Positions 17,368-24,571 are shown, numbered from the stretch's first letter. The stretch: DNA of 64,000 bases from Kitasatospora sp. NBC_00458 (GCF_036013975.1 NZ_CP107904.1:1612001-1676000); one strand, 5' to 3'. Numbers and translations are program-made. Notes: a model not told the origin generated them from the sequence alone.

Positions 17368-17718
17368 GCCCGCCCGGGCGTCGGTGCGCGCGGGGCCTGC
17401 GCCCACACCCCGACGCCCCGGCACACGGGACGCCTTGCGGCTCCCCCTCCTCCCCCTCCTCCGCGAGGAGCCCGCCATGAGCGCGCGGGCGCCTCCCGGC
17501 CGTGCGCCACTCGACGAGTCGTCACCCCGTGCGGCGGTCCGATCCCCGTGCGGCGGTCCGATCCCGGGCCGGCGGTCCGATCCCCGGCCGGCCGGCGGCG
17601 CGCCGGTGTGTAGGACATCCCCCGTCCGCCATCTCTGCGACGGTGGACGCCGAACCGGGAGGTCCGGAACACCTCCCCCGACAGCCGCACACCCGATCCG
17701 ACGCGAGGAACAACCCGC
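17368..17718. other. Gap with GCGGTCCGATCC-type direct repeats
   Basis: Between the DUF1877 gene and the AlkZ-like gene, a GCGGTCCGATCC motif occurs three times between about 17531 and 17583, with small changes between copies. A possible short gene (17477-17722) reads through the repeats and is listed separately. No other signal was seen. Confidence 0.5.
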
Positions 17719-17722
17719 ATGA
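17477..17722 (+). CDS. Possible 81-residue leader protein coupled to the AlkZ-like gene
   Basis: ATG 17477 has GAGGAG six bases upstream, and the TGA overlaps the ATG of the next gene as ATGA (17719-17722). Both features suggest a translated leader. The predicted protein is Pro/Arg-rich with repeats from the underlying direct repeats and has no recognisable domain, so a chance reading frame remains likely. Confidence 0.25.
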   Translation: MSARAPPGRAPLDESSPRAAVRSPCGGPIPGRRSDPRPAGGAPVCRTSPVRHLCDGGRRTGRSGTPPPTAAHPIRREEQPA

Positions 17723-18816
17723 CCGTCCTGGACACCCGCGCCCTCAACCGGGCCACCCTCGCCCGGCAGTACCTGCTCACCCGCGAGGACACGCCCGTCC
17801 ACACCGCCGTGGCGCACCTGTGCGGACTCCAGGCGCAGGAACCGCAGGAACCCTTCACCGGCCTGTGGTCCCGGATCGCCGCCTTCCGGCCGCAGGAGCT
17901 GGACGATGCGCTGACCGGACGCACGGTCGTGCGCACGCACCTGATGCGCCGCACCGTCCACCTCGTCACGGCGGACGACGCGCTGGCGTGGCGGGCCCGC
18001 CACGACGCCATGCTGCGCCAGCGGGCGACGGCCGCCTACCGGCGCGAACTCGCGGACGTCGACCTGGACGAACTCGCCGCCGCCGGACGGGCGGTCGTGG
18101 CCGACGGACAGCCCCGCACCATGGCCCAACTCGTCGGAGAGGTCGGGGACCGCTGGCCCGCTCCCCCGCGCCGGGCCCTGGGCGAAGTACTCGTCGCCGC
18201 GCTCGTCCCGATGGCCCAGCTCCCGCCCCGAGGCCTGTGGGGCACCAAGGCCGGTGTCCGCAACCTGCCCCTGGCCACCTGGCTCGGACGCGAGGTCCCG
18301 CCGCTCCCCGACGGCGACGGCGACCCCGTCGGACGCCGGCTCGTACGGCGCTACCTCGCCGCCCACGGTCCAGCCGCCACCGCAGACATCCGCGCCTGGA
18401 GCGGACTCGCCGGACTGCCCGCCGCGGTCGCGGCCGTACGGGAGGAGCTCGTCGCCTTCCGCGACGAGCGCGGCCGGGAGCTGCTCGACCTGCCCGCCGC
18501 ACCGCGCCCGCACCCGGACACCCCCGCACCCGTGCGGTTCCTGCCCGCCTTCGACAACGCGATCCTCGGCTACGACGACCGCAGCCGCATCATCGACGAC
18601 GCCCATCTCGGCCTGTCCGTCGCCGGGCAGCGCGCCGTCCTCGTCGACGGGCGCGTCGCCGCCACCTGGACCCTGCGGGACGAACGGCTCACCGTCACAC
18701 CGCTGCGCCCGCTGTCCGCCACGGAGCAGGACGAGATCCGCGCCGAGGCACAGGCCCTCGCCGCGTTCCACGACGCCGACCCCGCCCGGGTACGGATCAC
18801 CTCCGGGGACGTCTGA
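17719..18816 (+). CDS. AlkZ-like winged-helix DNA glycosylase (HTH_42)
   Basis: A 365-residue protein of the AlkZ/YcaQ superfamily. The catalytic QxQ motif is present as Gln38-Ala-Gln40 in CGLQAQEPQ, followed by LWSRI, an RTHLMRRTVHLVT segment and a PRGLWG segment typical of the tandem winged-helix core. Near the C-terminus, RFLPAFDNAILGYDDR matches the conserved beta-barrel end. Family enzymes excise alkylated bases and unhook interstrand crosslinks; some give self-resistance to azinomycin-type products, while housekeeping paralogues exist widely in Streptomyces. GAGGA lies about ten bases before the ATG. No genotoxin genes are adjacent here, so a general repair role is the default reading. 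Confidence 0.87.
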   Translation: MTVLDTRALNRATLARQYLLTREDTPVHTAVAHLCGLQAQEPQEPFTGLWSRIAAFRPQELDDALTGRTVVRTHLMRRTVHLVTADDALAWRARHDAMLRQRATAAYRRELADVDLDELAAAGRAVVADGQPRTMAQLVGEVGDRWPAPPRRALGEVLVAALVPMAQLPPRGLWGTKAGVRNLPLATWLGREVPPLPDGDGDPVGRRLVRRYLAAHGPAATADIRAWSGLAGLPAAVAAVREELVAFRDERGRELLDLPAAPRPHPDTPAPVRFLPAFDNAILGYDDRSRIIDDAHLGLSVAGQRAVLVDGRVAATWTLRDERLTVTPLRPLSATEQDEIRAEAQALAAFHDADPARVRITSGDV

Positions 18817-18930
18817 GGCCCACCCGCCGCCGGCCCGTCCGCGCGCATCGACACCGCACACCCCACGACGACCAACGCCGGTCTCCGGGGGAAGCCCCGG
18901 AGACCGGCGTCACTCACCGCATCCGATCAC

Positions 18931-19347
18931 TCACAGTTCACCGACGGCGTCCGGAATCCCGACCGAACCCCCTGCTCGGGGTGCCGAGCCAGGGGTGCCC
19001 CGGGCGTCGGAGTCGGAGTCGGAGGGGGACGTGGGGTCGGGAATCGAGGTGGCCCACGCGGCCATGGTCTGAAGCACCGGTCCCAAGCCCTCACCCAGCG
19101 GCGTGAGGCGGTACTCCACGCGCGGGGGGATCTCGGGGTAGGCGGTCCGGGTCACGAGGCCGTAGGCCTCGAACTGGCGCAGACGGCTGGTGAGGGTGTG
19201 CGGGCTGATCCGCGGGAGCGCCGTGCGCAACTCGGTGAAGCGGTGCGGGCCGTGCAGCAACTCGCGCACGATGAGCGTGGCCCAGGGCCCTTCGAGCAGG
19301 GTGAGGAACCGGGCTACGCCGCATTCCGGGAGCGGGGTGATGGACAC
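18931..19347 (-). CDS. HxlR-family transcriptional regulator
   Basis: A 138-residue regulator with one winged helix: LEGPWATLIVRELLHG, then RFTELRTALPRISPHTLTSR, and the wing region VTRTAYPEIPPRVEYRLT, diagnostic of HxlR. A Ser/Asp-rich tail follows. GTG 19347 is chosen because the inverted repeat at 19363-19405 would otherwise overlap the coding start; ATG 19365 is the alternative. It is divergent from the NmrA-like oxidoreductase gene, which it probably controls. Members commonly sense electrophiles or quinones. Confidence 0.88.
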   Translation of the reverse strand: MSITPLPECGVARFLTLLEGPWATLIVRELLHGPHRFTELRTALPRISPHTLTSRLRQFEAYGLVTRTAYPEIPPRVEYRLTPLGEGLGPVLQTMAAWATSIPDPTSPSDSDSDARGTPGSAPRAGGSVGIPDAVGEL

Positions 19348-19362
19348 ATGTTCACCGTAGCC

Positions 19363-19405
19363 CATTAGTGCAGTTGAAGTAACTGGTGCACTGTGTGCAC
19401 TAATG
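19363..19405. promoter_or_regulatory. HxlR operator: long inverted repeat between divergent genes
   Basis: CATTAGTGCA (19363-19372) and TGCACTAATG (19396-19405) are perfect 10-base inverted arms. Inside, GTGCAC occurs at 19386-19391 and again at 19395-19400. It lies between the HxlR gene and the NmrA-like gene and fits the dyad spacing of HxlR operators. Binding would repress both genes; this is inferred from position. Confidence 0.7.
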
Positions 19406-19410
19406 GCTTC

Positions 19411-20253
19411 ATGACCTACGTGATCCACGGCGCCACCGGCGCCCAAGGCACTCCCGTCGCAGCCGCCCTCGCCGCCGTCGGCGCCCCCGTCACCGCCCTC
19501 ACCCGCAACGCAGACGCGGTCGTCGCCGGCGCTCGGGTGCGGGCGGTCGACCTCCGCGCCACCGACGCGCTCACCGACGCCTACCGCGGCGCGGACGGCG
19601 TCTTCGTCCACCTCCCCATCGGCGGGCCGGAGGACCGGCTGCGCCACGCCCACAGCATCGTCGCCGCCCTGGACACCGCCCGCCCGGGCCGTGTGGTGTT
19701 CTCCACGAGCGGCGGCACGCCCTTCGAGTCAGCCGACCCGGCGGTCACGGCCGTCGTCGACGGGCTGAAGCGGAGCGGCCTGTCCCACGCGGTGATCGCG
19801 CCGCGCCTGTTCCTGGAGAACCTCCTCCTGCCGCCCGTTGTCACCGGGGTCCGCGAACAGGGCGTGCTGCGCTACCCGCTGCCCGCCGACCACCCGGTGT
19901 CGTGGACCTCGCACCTGGACGTCGCCGACCTCGTGGCCGCTCTGTTCCGCCGCCCGGACGTCACCGGCCTGATCGAGGTCGGCCTGCACCCCGCTGTCAC
20001 CGGCCCCGAACTCGCCGAGGCGTTCGCCGCCCGCCTGGGACACGCCGTCACCTACGAGCCGCTCACGCCGGCGGCCTTCGGTGACTCGCTCGCCCCCCTG
20101 CTCGGCGCCGACGCGGCCGCCGGTGTGGCGGGACTGTACGAATTCCTGGGCACCCTCCCGGACAACGCGATCGCCCCCGACCGCTCCGCCCAGACGGTGC
20201 TCGGCCTGCAGCCCCGCACCACCCTCCAGTGGCTGACGAGCGCGGTCCGGTAG
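19411..20253 (+). CDS. NmrA-like NAD(P)-binding oxidoreductase (atypical SDR)
   Basis: A 280-residue protein with the N-terminal Rossmann motif YVIHGATGAQGTPVA, then DLRATDALTDAYRGADGVFVHLP, characteristic of the NmrA/QOR2-like group that binds NAD(P)H and senses or reduces quinones. The classical SDR YxxxK pair is not evident, as expected for this subgroup. The ATG at 19411 follows directly after the operator. Regulation by the divergent HxlR gene is likely, giving a redox-responsive pair. Confidence 0.86.
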   Translation: MTYVIHGATGAQGTPVAAALAAVGAPVTALTRNADAVVAGARVRAVDLRATDALTDAYRGADGVFVHLPIGGPEDRLRHAHSIVAALDTARPGRVVFSTSGGTPFESADPAVTAVVDGLKRSGLSHAVIAPRLFLENLLLPPVVTGVREQGVLRYPLPADHPVSWTSHLDVADLVAALFRRPDVTGLIEVGLHPAVTGPELAEAFAARLGHAVTYEPLTPAAFGDSLAPLLGADAAAGVAGLYEFLGTLPDNAIAPDRSAQTVLGLQPRTTLQWLTSAVR

Positions 20254-20425
20254 AGGTCCGGGTCCGGCGCTCCTCTTCGAGTTCGGCACCGTCTGACGCA
20301 ATCCGTCACGGGCCCTGACCGGCTTCCCGGACGCCGTCGGTGAACTGCGAGTGACCGGCCCCGGCGTTGGCCATTGTGGGGTGCGTGGTGTCGATCGCTC
20401 GCTCACCCGCCACGTCGCAACACTT

Positions 20426-20462
20426 CGCCCCGTCGAGCTGGGAGCACCAGCTCGACGGGGCG
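20426..20462. terminator. 16-bp perfect hairpin terminator
   Basis: CGCCCCGTCGAGCTGG (20426-20441) pairs with CCAGCTCGACGGGGCG (20447-20462) around a 5-base loop. It lies between the NmrA-like gene and the end of the DUF397 array, so it can stop transcription from both sides. Confidence 0.8.
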
Positions 20463-20527
20463 GAATCGTCAGAACCCCTCATCAACCGACAGCGTCCGGG
20501 AACAGGTCGGGGCCACTGACCTCGGCA

Positions 20528-20734
20528 TCAGGCGGACCCGAACTCCTCGGCCCGGACGGCGGCGACGAAGGAGCGCCAGGCACCGGCGGGGAAGACGAGA
20601 GCCGGCCCCTCGGGATCCTTCGAGTCACGGACCGGGACAACGTCGGGGAGTCCAGGGGCCACCTCGACACACTCACCGCCCTGACCACTGTGAGAGCTCT
20701 TGCGCCACTCGGCGCCCGACAGGTCAACGTGCAT
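20528..20734 (-). CDS. DUF397 protein, copy 1
   Basis: A 68-residue DUF397 protein: start MHVDLSGAEWRKSSHS, a central ECVEVAPGLPDVVPVRDSKD and a C-terminal AWRSFVAAVRAEEFGS. DUF397 proteins are encoded next to XRE/DUF5753 regulators in Streptomyces (as at the whiJ locus) and are thought to antagonise or modulate them. GGAAGGGG lies ten bases before ATG 20734; a TTG three codons upstream is an alternative start. It is the last of five tandem copies read leftward. Confidence 0.88.
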   Translation of the reverse strand: MHVDLSGAEWRKSSHSGQGGECVEVAPGLPDVVPVRDSKDPEGPALVFPAGAWRSFVAAVRAEEFGSA

Positions 20735-20828
20735 GGCGATCAAACCCCTTCCACCGAACCCAACCGAGACTTCAACCTGCGCCGAATATCCCCGCCCAGG
20801 ATCCCGGCCGGGGCCACTGACCTCCGCA

Positions 20829-21035
20829 TCAGACCGACCCGAACTCCTCAGCCCGGACAGCGGCGACAAAGGAACGCCAAGCCTCGGCGGGAAAGACGAG
20901 AGCCGGACCCGCAGGGTCCTTCGAGTCACGGACCGGCATCACACCCTCGTAGCCGTCAGAGACCTCAACGCACCCGCCTCCACCATCACTGTGGGAACTC
21001 TTGCGCCACTCGGCGCCCGACAGGTCAACGTGCAT
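20829..21035 (-). CDS. DUF397 protein, copy 2
   Basis: A 68-residue DUF397 protein almost identical to the other copies at both ends. The centre differs from copy 1 (SDGGGGCVEVSDGYEGVMPV) and is nearly the same as copy 5. AAGGAG lies ten bases upstream of ATG 21035. The downstream DNA has only an imperfect version of the shared hairpin (about 20797-20820). The role is presumably regulatory, through an XRE/DUF5753 partner. Confidence 0.87.
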   Translation of the reverse strand: MHVDLSGAEWRKSSHSDGGGGCVEVSDGYEGVMPVRDSKDPAGPALVFPAEAWRSFVAAVRAEEFGSV

Positions 21036-21143
21036 GGCGATCAAGCTCCTTCCGCCGATCCCATTCGAGGCTGCTCCGAATATCCCCGCCCCAAGGACAT
21101 CGACACAACAGCAGACGTCAAGGTCCCCACCCAGACACAGCGC

Positions 21144-21171
21144 GGCCCCGACCAGGATCCCGGTCGGGGCC
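21144..21171 (-). terminator. Hairpin terminator after DUF397 copy 3
   Basis: GGCCCCGACC (21144-21153) and GGTCGGGGCC (21162-21171) are perfect 10-base arms around AGGATCCC. It lies just downstream of the copy 3 stop at 21185. Confidence 0.75.
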
Positions 21172-21184
21172 ACTGACCTCCGCA

Positions 21185-21397
21185 TCAGACCGAACCGAAC
21201 TCCTCAGTCCGGACAGCGGCAACGAAGGAGCACCAAGCCTCAGCAGGGAAAACGAGAGCCGGACCCTCGGGATCCTTCGAGTCACGGACGGGGACGATGC
21301 CGGAGAAGCTGGCAGTCACCTCTACGCAGGACCCACCGTTGTTACTGTGGGTGGATTTGAACCACTCGGCGTTCGACAGGTCTACAGGGCCGTTCAT
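21185..21397 (-). CDS. DUF397 protein, copy 3 (divergent)
   Basis: A 70-residue DUF397 protein beginning MNGPVDLSNAEWFKSTHSNN, clearly different from the other four at the N-terminus but with the shared PVRDSKDPEGPALVFPAEAW core. AAAGGAA lies five bases before the ATG. It begins ten bases after the stop of the truncated HTH gene, the normal HTH-then-DUF397 order, so it was originally the partner of that now broken regulator. Confidence 0.87.
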   Translation of the reverse strand: MNGPVDLSNAEWFKSTHSNNGGSCVEVTASFSGIVPVRDSKDPEGPALVFPAEAWCSFVAAVRTEEFGSV

Positions 21398-21407
21398 GAC
21401 GTTCCTT

Positions 21408-21643
21408 TCACGCCTGACGGATCATCTCCAGAGAGGCGGCCTTCGGCAACGCCTCCACTGCCAGCTGCTGGTAGTCCTTCCCCAACACCCGGCAGTTTCA
21501 TCCGCCTGACGAGAAATCCGCGCAGCTGAGACTCCGAGTAGGCGAGCAGCGACCCGGTTTCGGCCATCGTCAGTACCGTGAAGGGCAGCTCCTCAGCCAG
21601 GCCATAGGGAGCGATCCGGACGCTAAGACCTGGCCACCAGCTT
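21408..21643 (-). pseudogene. Truncated and frameshifted XRE/DUF5753 regulator
   Basis: Only the C-terminal part remains: one frame gives LSVRIAPYGLAEELPFTVL and then AYSESQLRGFL, and after a frameshift another gives VLGKDYQQLAVEALPKAAS and MIRQA before the stop. These align with the end of the intact HTH protein at 22244-23077 (QIAPHDLAEE, VDALPRAASLAMIHE). The N-terminal HTH is missing; the break is where the copy 4 terminator begins, so duplication of that unit probably removed it. Confidence 0.78.
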
Positions 21644-21671
21644 GTCCTCGACCAGGATCCCGGTCGAGGAC
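21644..21671 (-). terminator. Hairpin terminator after DUF397 copy 4
   Basis: GTCCTCGACC (21644-21653) and GGTCGAGGAC (21662-21671) pair perfectly around AGGATCCC. The stem differs from the other array hairpins at matched positions on both arms, so base pairing has been conserved while sequence changed. Confidence 0.75.
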
Positions 21672-21684
21672 ACTCGTGCCAGCA

Positions 21685-21891
21685 TCAGGCGGACCCGAAC
21701 TCCTCGGCCCGGACGGCGGCGACGAAGGAGCGCCAAGCCTCGGCAGGGAAGACGAGAGCCGGACCCTCGGGATCCTTCGAGTCACGGACAGGGACGACGC
21801 CAGGCAGGTCTGCGGCAACCTCGACGCAATCACCCCCCTGGCCACTGTGAGAACTCTTGCGCCACTCGGCGCCCGACAGATCAACGTGCAT
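21685..21891 (-). CDS. DUF397 protein, copy 4
   Basis: A 68-residue DUF397 protein, nearly identical to copy 1 (GDCVEVAADLPGVVPVRDSK in the centre). AAGGAG lies ten bases before ATG 21891. The upstream DNA back to about 22000 is shared with copy 2, including an ACATCGACACAACAGCAGAC segment, marking the duplicated unit. Confidence 0.87.
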   Translation of the reverse strand: MHVDLSGAEWRKSSHSGQGGDCVEVAADLPGVVPVRDSKDPEGPALVFPAEAWRSFVAAVRAEEFGSA

Positions 21892-22006
21892 GGCGATCAA
21901 GCTCCTTCCACCGATCCCATTCGAGACTTCAACCTGCGCCGAATATCCCCGCCCCAAGGACATCGACACAACAGCAGACGTCGACGCCCCCACCCAGATA
22001 CAGAGT

Positions 22007-22034
22007 GGCCCCGACCAGGATCCCGGTCGGGGCC
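22007..22034 (-). terminator. Hairpin terminator after DUF397 copy 5
   Basis: GGCCCCGACC (22007-22016) and GGTCGGGGCC (22025-22034) with an AGGATCCC loop are the same hairpin as at 21144-21171, placed 14 bases after the copy 5 stop. Confidence 0.75.
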
Positions 22035-22047
22035 ACTGACCTCTGCA

Positions 22048-22254
22048 TCAGACCGAACCGAACTCCTCAGCCCGGACAGCGGCGACGAAGGAGCGCCAAG
22101 CCTCGGCAGGGAAGACGAGAGCCGGACCCTCGGGATCCTTCGAGTCACGGACCGGCATCACACCCTCGTAGCCGTCAGAGACCTCGATGCATCCACCCCC
22201 ACCATTGCTGTGGGAACTCTTGCGCCACTCGGCGCCCGACAGATCATGGTGCAT
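22048..22254 (-). CDS. DUF397 protein, copy 5, partner of the intact HTH gene
   Basis: A 68-residue DUF397 protein (MHHDLSGAEWRKSSHSNGG) whose ATG lies inside the 3' end of the HTH gene, overlapping by 11 bases. AAGGAA sits ten bases upstream, within the HTH coding sequence, so translation is probably coupled. The two make the standard Streptomyces XRE/DUF397 regulatory pair. A TTG at 22263 is an alternative start. Confidence 0.9.
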   Translation of the reverse strand: MHHDLSGAEWRKSSHSNGGGGCIEVSDGYEGVMPVRDSKDPEGPALVFPAEAWRSFVAAVRAEEFGSV

Positions 22255-23077
22255 GGCGTTCAAGTTCCTTCCGTACCTCGTGGATCATGGCCAGGCTGGC
22301 CGCGCGGGGAAGTGCGTCCACCTGTAGCCGATCGTACTTTCTCAGCCAGCCTCCGACCGTGTCGGCATCCTGCTCCAGATATCCCCGTTGAAGCGTCTCC
22401 GTGTAGCCGACCATCGCGCGATTGGGGAGGGTCAGAAGGGTCACCGCGTGCGAGAGCGGCCGCTCCTCGGCCAGGTCGTGCGGGGCGATCTGGAGAACGA
22501 CGTTCGGGTGGGAGGACAACTCCTCAAGGTGAGCAAGCTGCTGAGCCATGACGGACCTGCCACCGATCGGACGGCGGAGGACTCCCTCGTCCAGGACGGC
22601 ATGGACGGCCAGACTCCGTCCCAACAGCCGCTGCCGGACGGCAAGAAGACTCAATCGCTCCTCCGCCTGCGCTGAAGTGGCCTCGCCGCGACGGACGATG
22701 GCGGCTTCGTACGCGGCGGAGTAGGCAGGGTGTTGCAGAACGCCCGGCACCATGTCCGTTTCGAAGAGACGTATGCCGATCGCCTCGCGCTCCTTGGCCG
22801 CGAACTCTGGAAAGCCAGGAATCAGCGCTCCGTTCTTCCAGCTCCACCACAGCAGCTCAAGCGCACCGCCGGCAGCCAACGCCTCATCGGCCCGCTCGAC
22901 GAACTTTAAGCTCGGGGCCTGCTTTGCCCGCTCCACGTTGGAGATGTAGACACTGGAGTATCGAACCAGTGTGCCAAATTCGACTTGGGTCAACGACTTG
23001 TTCCTCCGCGACCTGCGGAGTTGAACAGCGAATGCGGCAAGGGGGGATGACGTGGGGTCAAGTTCTTCGCAGTTCAA
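22244..23077 (-). CDS. XRE-family regulator with DUF5753 domain (WhiJ-like)
   Basis: This 277-residue protein has an N-terminal XRE helix-turn-helix (residues 14-70: AAFAVQLRRSRRNKSLTQVEFG, interrupted here by text only, then YISNVERAKQAPS). A DUF5753 domain covers residues 95-270 (FETDMVPGVLQHPAYSAA, LEELSSHPNVVLQIAP, YTETLQRGYLEQD). Such proteins act with DUF397 and sometimes AbaA-like partners and affect development and antibiotic production. Start TTG 23077 is supported by GGAG five bases upstream. The gene is first in the leftward array; DUF397 copy 5 overlaps its end. Confidence 0.9.
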   Translation of the reverse strand: MNCEELDPTSSPLAAFAVQLRRSRRNKSLTQVEFGTLVRYSSVYISNVERAKQAPSLKFVERADEALAAGGALELLWWSWKNGALIPGFPEFAAKEREAIGIRLFETDMVPGVLQHPAYSAAYEAAIVRRGEATSAQAEERLSLLAVRQRLLGRSLAVHAVLDEGVLRRPIGGRSVMAQQLAHLEELSSHPNVVLQIAPHDLAEERPLSHAVTLLTLPNRAMVGYTETLQRGYLEQDADTVGGWLRKYDRLQVDALPRAASLAMIHEVRKELERHAP

Positions 23078-23200
23078 GATCTCTCCACTTAAAGCCCGCG
23101 CGTCTAGAGAGTTGAAGTCCTTCCGATCGTAGCCTCAACTCCTCCACCATGGATGCGGATCGTAACGATCCCCATGCACAGCGCTACCAGTGGAGCCAAC

Positions 23201-23455
23201 ATGTCCAGCTGCCGCCGTATGCCCGTTTACTCCCCCGTCGTCGGCGAAGTGGTGCGCGATCTCGGCCACCGCGCTCCCACCGGCGGGGTCGTCGAAGGGG
23301 TCTACATGGACACCCTCAACGGCCTCGCCTACCTCCGCCACGAGGGCGGCGGGTGTGAGTGGACCACCAAGCCCGAGCACGTCCAGGCCCTCCCCCAGCC
23401 CCGCTACCTCGCCGTCCAGCAGCCCAGCCGGCCGCGCGCCAACGACCGGGCGTGA
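23201..23455 (+). CDS. Small hypothetical protein (84 residues)
   Basis: The peptide has PVYSPVVGEVVRDLGHRAP, then VYMDTLNGLAYLRHEGGGCEW and a Pro/Arg-rich tail. It resembles small cytosolic proteins often found near XRE/DUF397 loci, but I cannot name the family. GGAG five bases before ATG 23201 supports this start over ATG 23153. Its stop overlaps the GTG of the next gene, so the two are coupled. It is divergent from the HTH gene across 123 bases. Confidence 0.72.
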   Translation: MSSCRRMPVYSPVVGEVVRDLGHRAPTGGVVEGVYMDTLNGLAYLRHEGGGCEWTTKPEHVQALPQPRYLAVQQPSRPRANDRA

Positions 23456-23676
23456 ACCGGGCGTTCAAGCTGGTCGCCACCGCCGTCGGCGTCCCCGCCC
23501 TGAGCGCCCTCGCCGCCACCGCCGTCTGCTGGCCGATCCACGACGGGCCGCTCGGGCCCCAGCTCCTGATCTTCGGCCTCATCCTCGCCACCGGCATCAG
23601 CGCGGGCCTGCCCGCCTGCTTCGCCTGGCTCTCGCCCGACGAAGCCGACGGCACCGACGCCGACCCCACCCCCTGA
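23452..23676 (+). CDS. Small membrane protein, two helices
   Basis: A 74-residue protein with two hydrophobic segments: LVATAVGVPALSALAATAVCW and LLIFGLILATGISAGLPACF, joined by a short polar loop. The tail is acidic. GTG 23452 overlaps the TGA of the preceding gene (GTGA), so translation is coupled. The family is not recognised; the pair may be a small membrane-linked unit. Confidence 0.7.
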   Translation: MNRAFKLVATAVGVPALSALAATAVCWPIHDGPLGPQLLIFGLILATGISAGLPACFAWLSPDEADGTDADPTP

Positions 23677-23715
23677 ACTCCCGCGCGCCGGTGTGGTGCG
23701 GCGCACGGGAACCCC

Positions 23716-23748
23716 GGCCCGGCTCGCGACCCCAGCGCGAGCCGGGCC
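23716..23748. terminator. 13-bp perfect hairpin terminator
   Basis: GGCCCGGCTCGCG (23716-23728) and CGCGAGCCGGGCC (23736-23748) pair around a 7-base loop, 40 bases after the membrane protein stop. Confidence 0.8.
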
Positions 23749-23802
23749 GGAACCACCATCACCACCCCCCGCCCCCAACTCCCCGAAGCCCCGGAGGCCC
23801 CC

Positions 23803-24291
23803 TTGCTGCACCAACTCCCCGGCATCCTGACCAACCCGCCCCGCCGCCGCCACGGCCACCAGGCGCTCATCCTCAACCGCGACGGCGCCCTCCTCCTCAT
23901 CGGCCGCTCCCACACCTCCGGCCTCCACCTCCCCGGCGGCGACGCCGAACGCGACGAACTCCCCCACCTCGCCGCCCGCCGACACACCGAGACCCAGACC
24001 GGCCTCGTCCTCCCCCTCCGCTCGATCCTCGCCACCGACCACACCGAAGCCGCCCTCCTCCCCGAAGCCCTCACCTTCATCCACTGGGGCGGCCGCCTCA
24101 CCTCCGCACAGGAAGGCATCGTCGCCCGCCACCGCCCACCCCACACCGTCACCGCCGTCCACTGGCTCCACCGCGCCCAACTCCTCGACGCCATGCCCCC
24201 CGACCACTACCGCCGCACCACCCAAGCCCTCGACGCCCTCACCAGAGGCGCCCACCTCCCCCTCCTCCTCCGCGGCACCCCCGCCGACTGA
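23803..24291 (+). CDS. Nudix-fold protein with a degenerate Nudix box
   Basis: A 162-residue protein with a Nudix fold outline: GHQALILNRDGALLLIGRS, then LHLPGGDAERDELPHLAARR. The Nudix box should read GX5EX7REUXEEXGU; here the REUXEE part is RHTETQ, so key metal-binding Glu residues are changed. It may be an inactive, binding or altered-specificity member. TTG 23803 is supported by GGAGG five bases upstream. It stands alone between two strong hairpins. Confidence 0.75.
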   Translation: MLHQLPGILTNPPRRRHGHQALILNRDGALLLIGRSHTSGLHLPGGDAERDELPHLAARRHTETQTGLVLPLRSILATDHTEAALLPEALTFIHWGGRLTSAQEGIVARHRPPHTVTAVHWLHRAQLLDAMPPDHYRRTTQALDALTRGAHLPLLLRGTPAD

Positions 24292-24312
24292 CCCCGAACA
24301 CGCCGACGCCAA

Positions 24313-24350
24313 GGGCCCGTTGCCCTCCGCCATCGGAGGGCAACGGGCCC
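24313..24350. terminator. 17-bp perfect hairpin terminator
   Basis: GGGCCCGTTGCCCTCCG (24313-24329) and CGGAGGGCAACGGGCCC (24334-24350) pair perfectly around a 4-base loop, 22 bases after the Nudix gene. The 24351-24571 stretch holds nothing else recognisable. Confidence 0.9.
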
Positions 24351-24571
24351 CGAACACTCCCGCAGCGGCCCTCACCGGCGGTGCCGATCTCCATGACCCG
24401 GTTGCCCCTGACGCACAACCCAGGGCTGCCGGCCCATCGTGGACAGGTGCGCACGGGCACACAGGTCCGCACACACATCCCGACGACCGCGACCGCCCCT
24501 TGCCCGGCGGGCGCAGTGCCGACCCTCCTCCCCGCCGCCGCGGCAGCGCGCAGCCTCGCCATCCGTTTTCA

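Larger units (their letters stand above)
20528..22254. repeat. Tandem DUF397 gene array (five copies)
   Basis: Five DUF397 genes stand head to tail within 1.73 kb. Copies 1, 2, 4 and 5 share near-identical coding DNA, and copies 1, 2 and 4 also share upstream DNA including the AAGGRGYTTGATCGCC ribosome region. Hairpins with the same AGGATCCC loop follow copies 3, 4 and 5. This indicates recent duplication of a gene-plus-terminator unit. Copy 3 is the divergent one and belongs to the truncated HTH gene. Confidence 0.85.

Noticed and set aside
17502..19106. Second-frame open frame over the AlkZ-like gene
   Set aside because: Pro/Arg/His-rich translation typical of the +1 frame of a high-GC gene.
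20797..22034. Repeated AGGATCCC hairpins as mobile-element ends or attachment sites
   Set aside because: They follow DUF397 stops at constant distance and keep pairing despite base changes, which fits terminators better.
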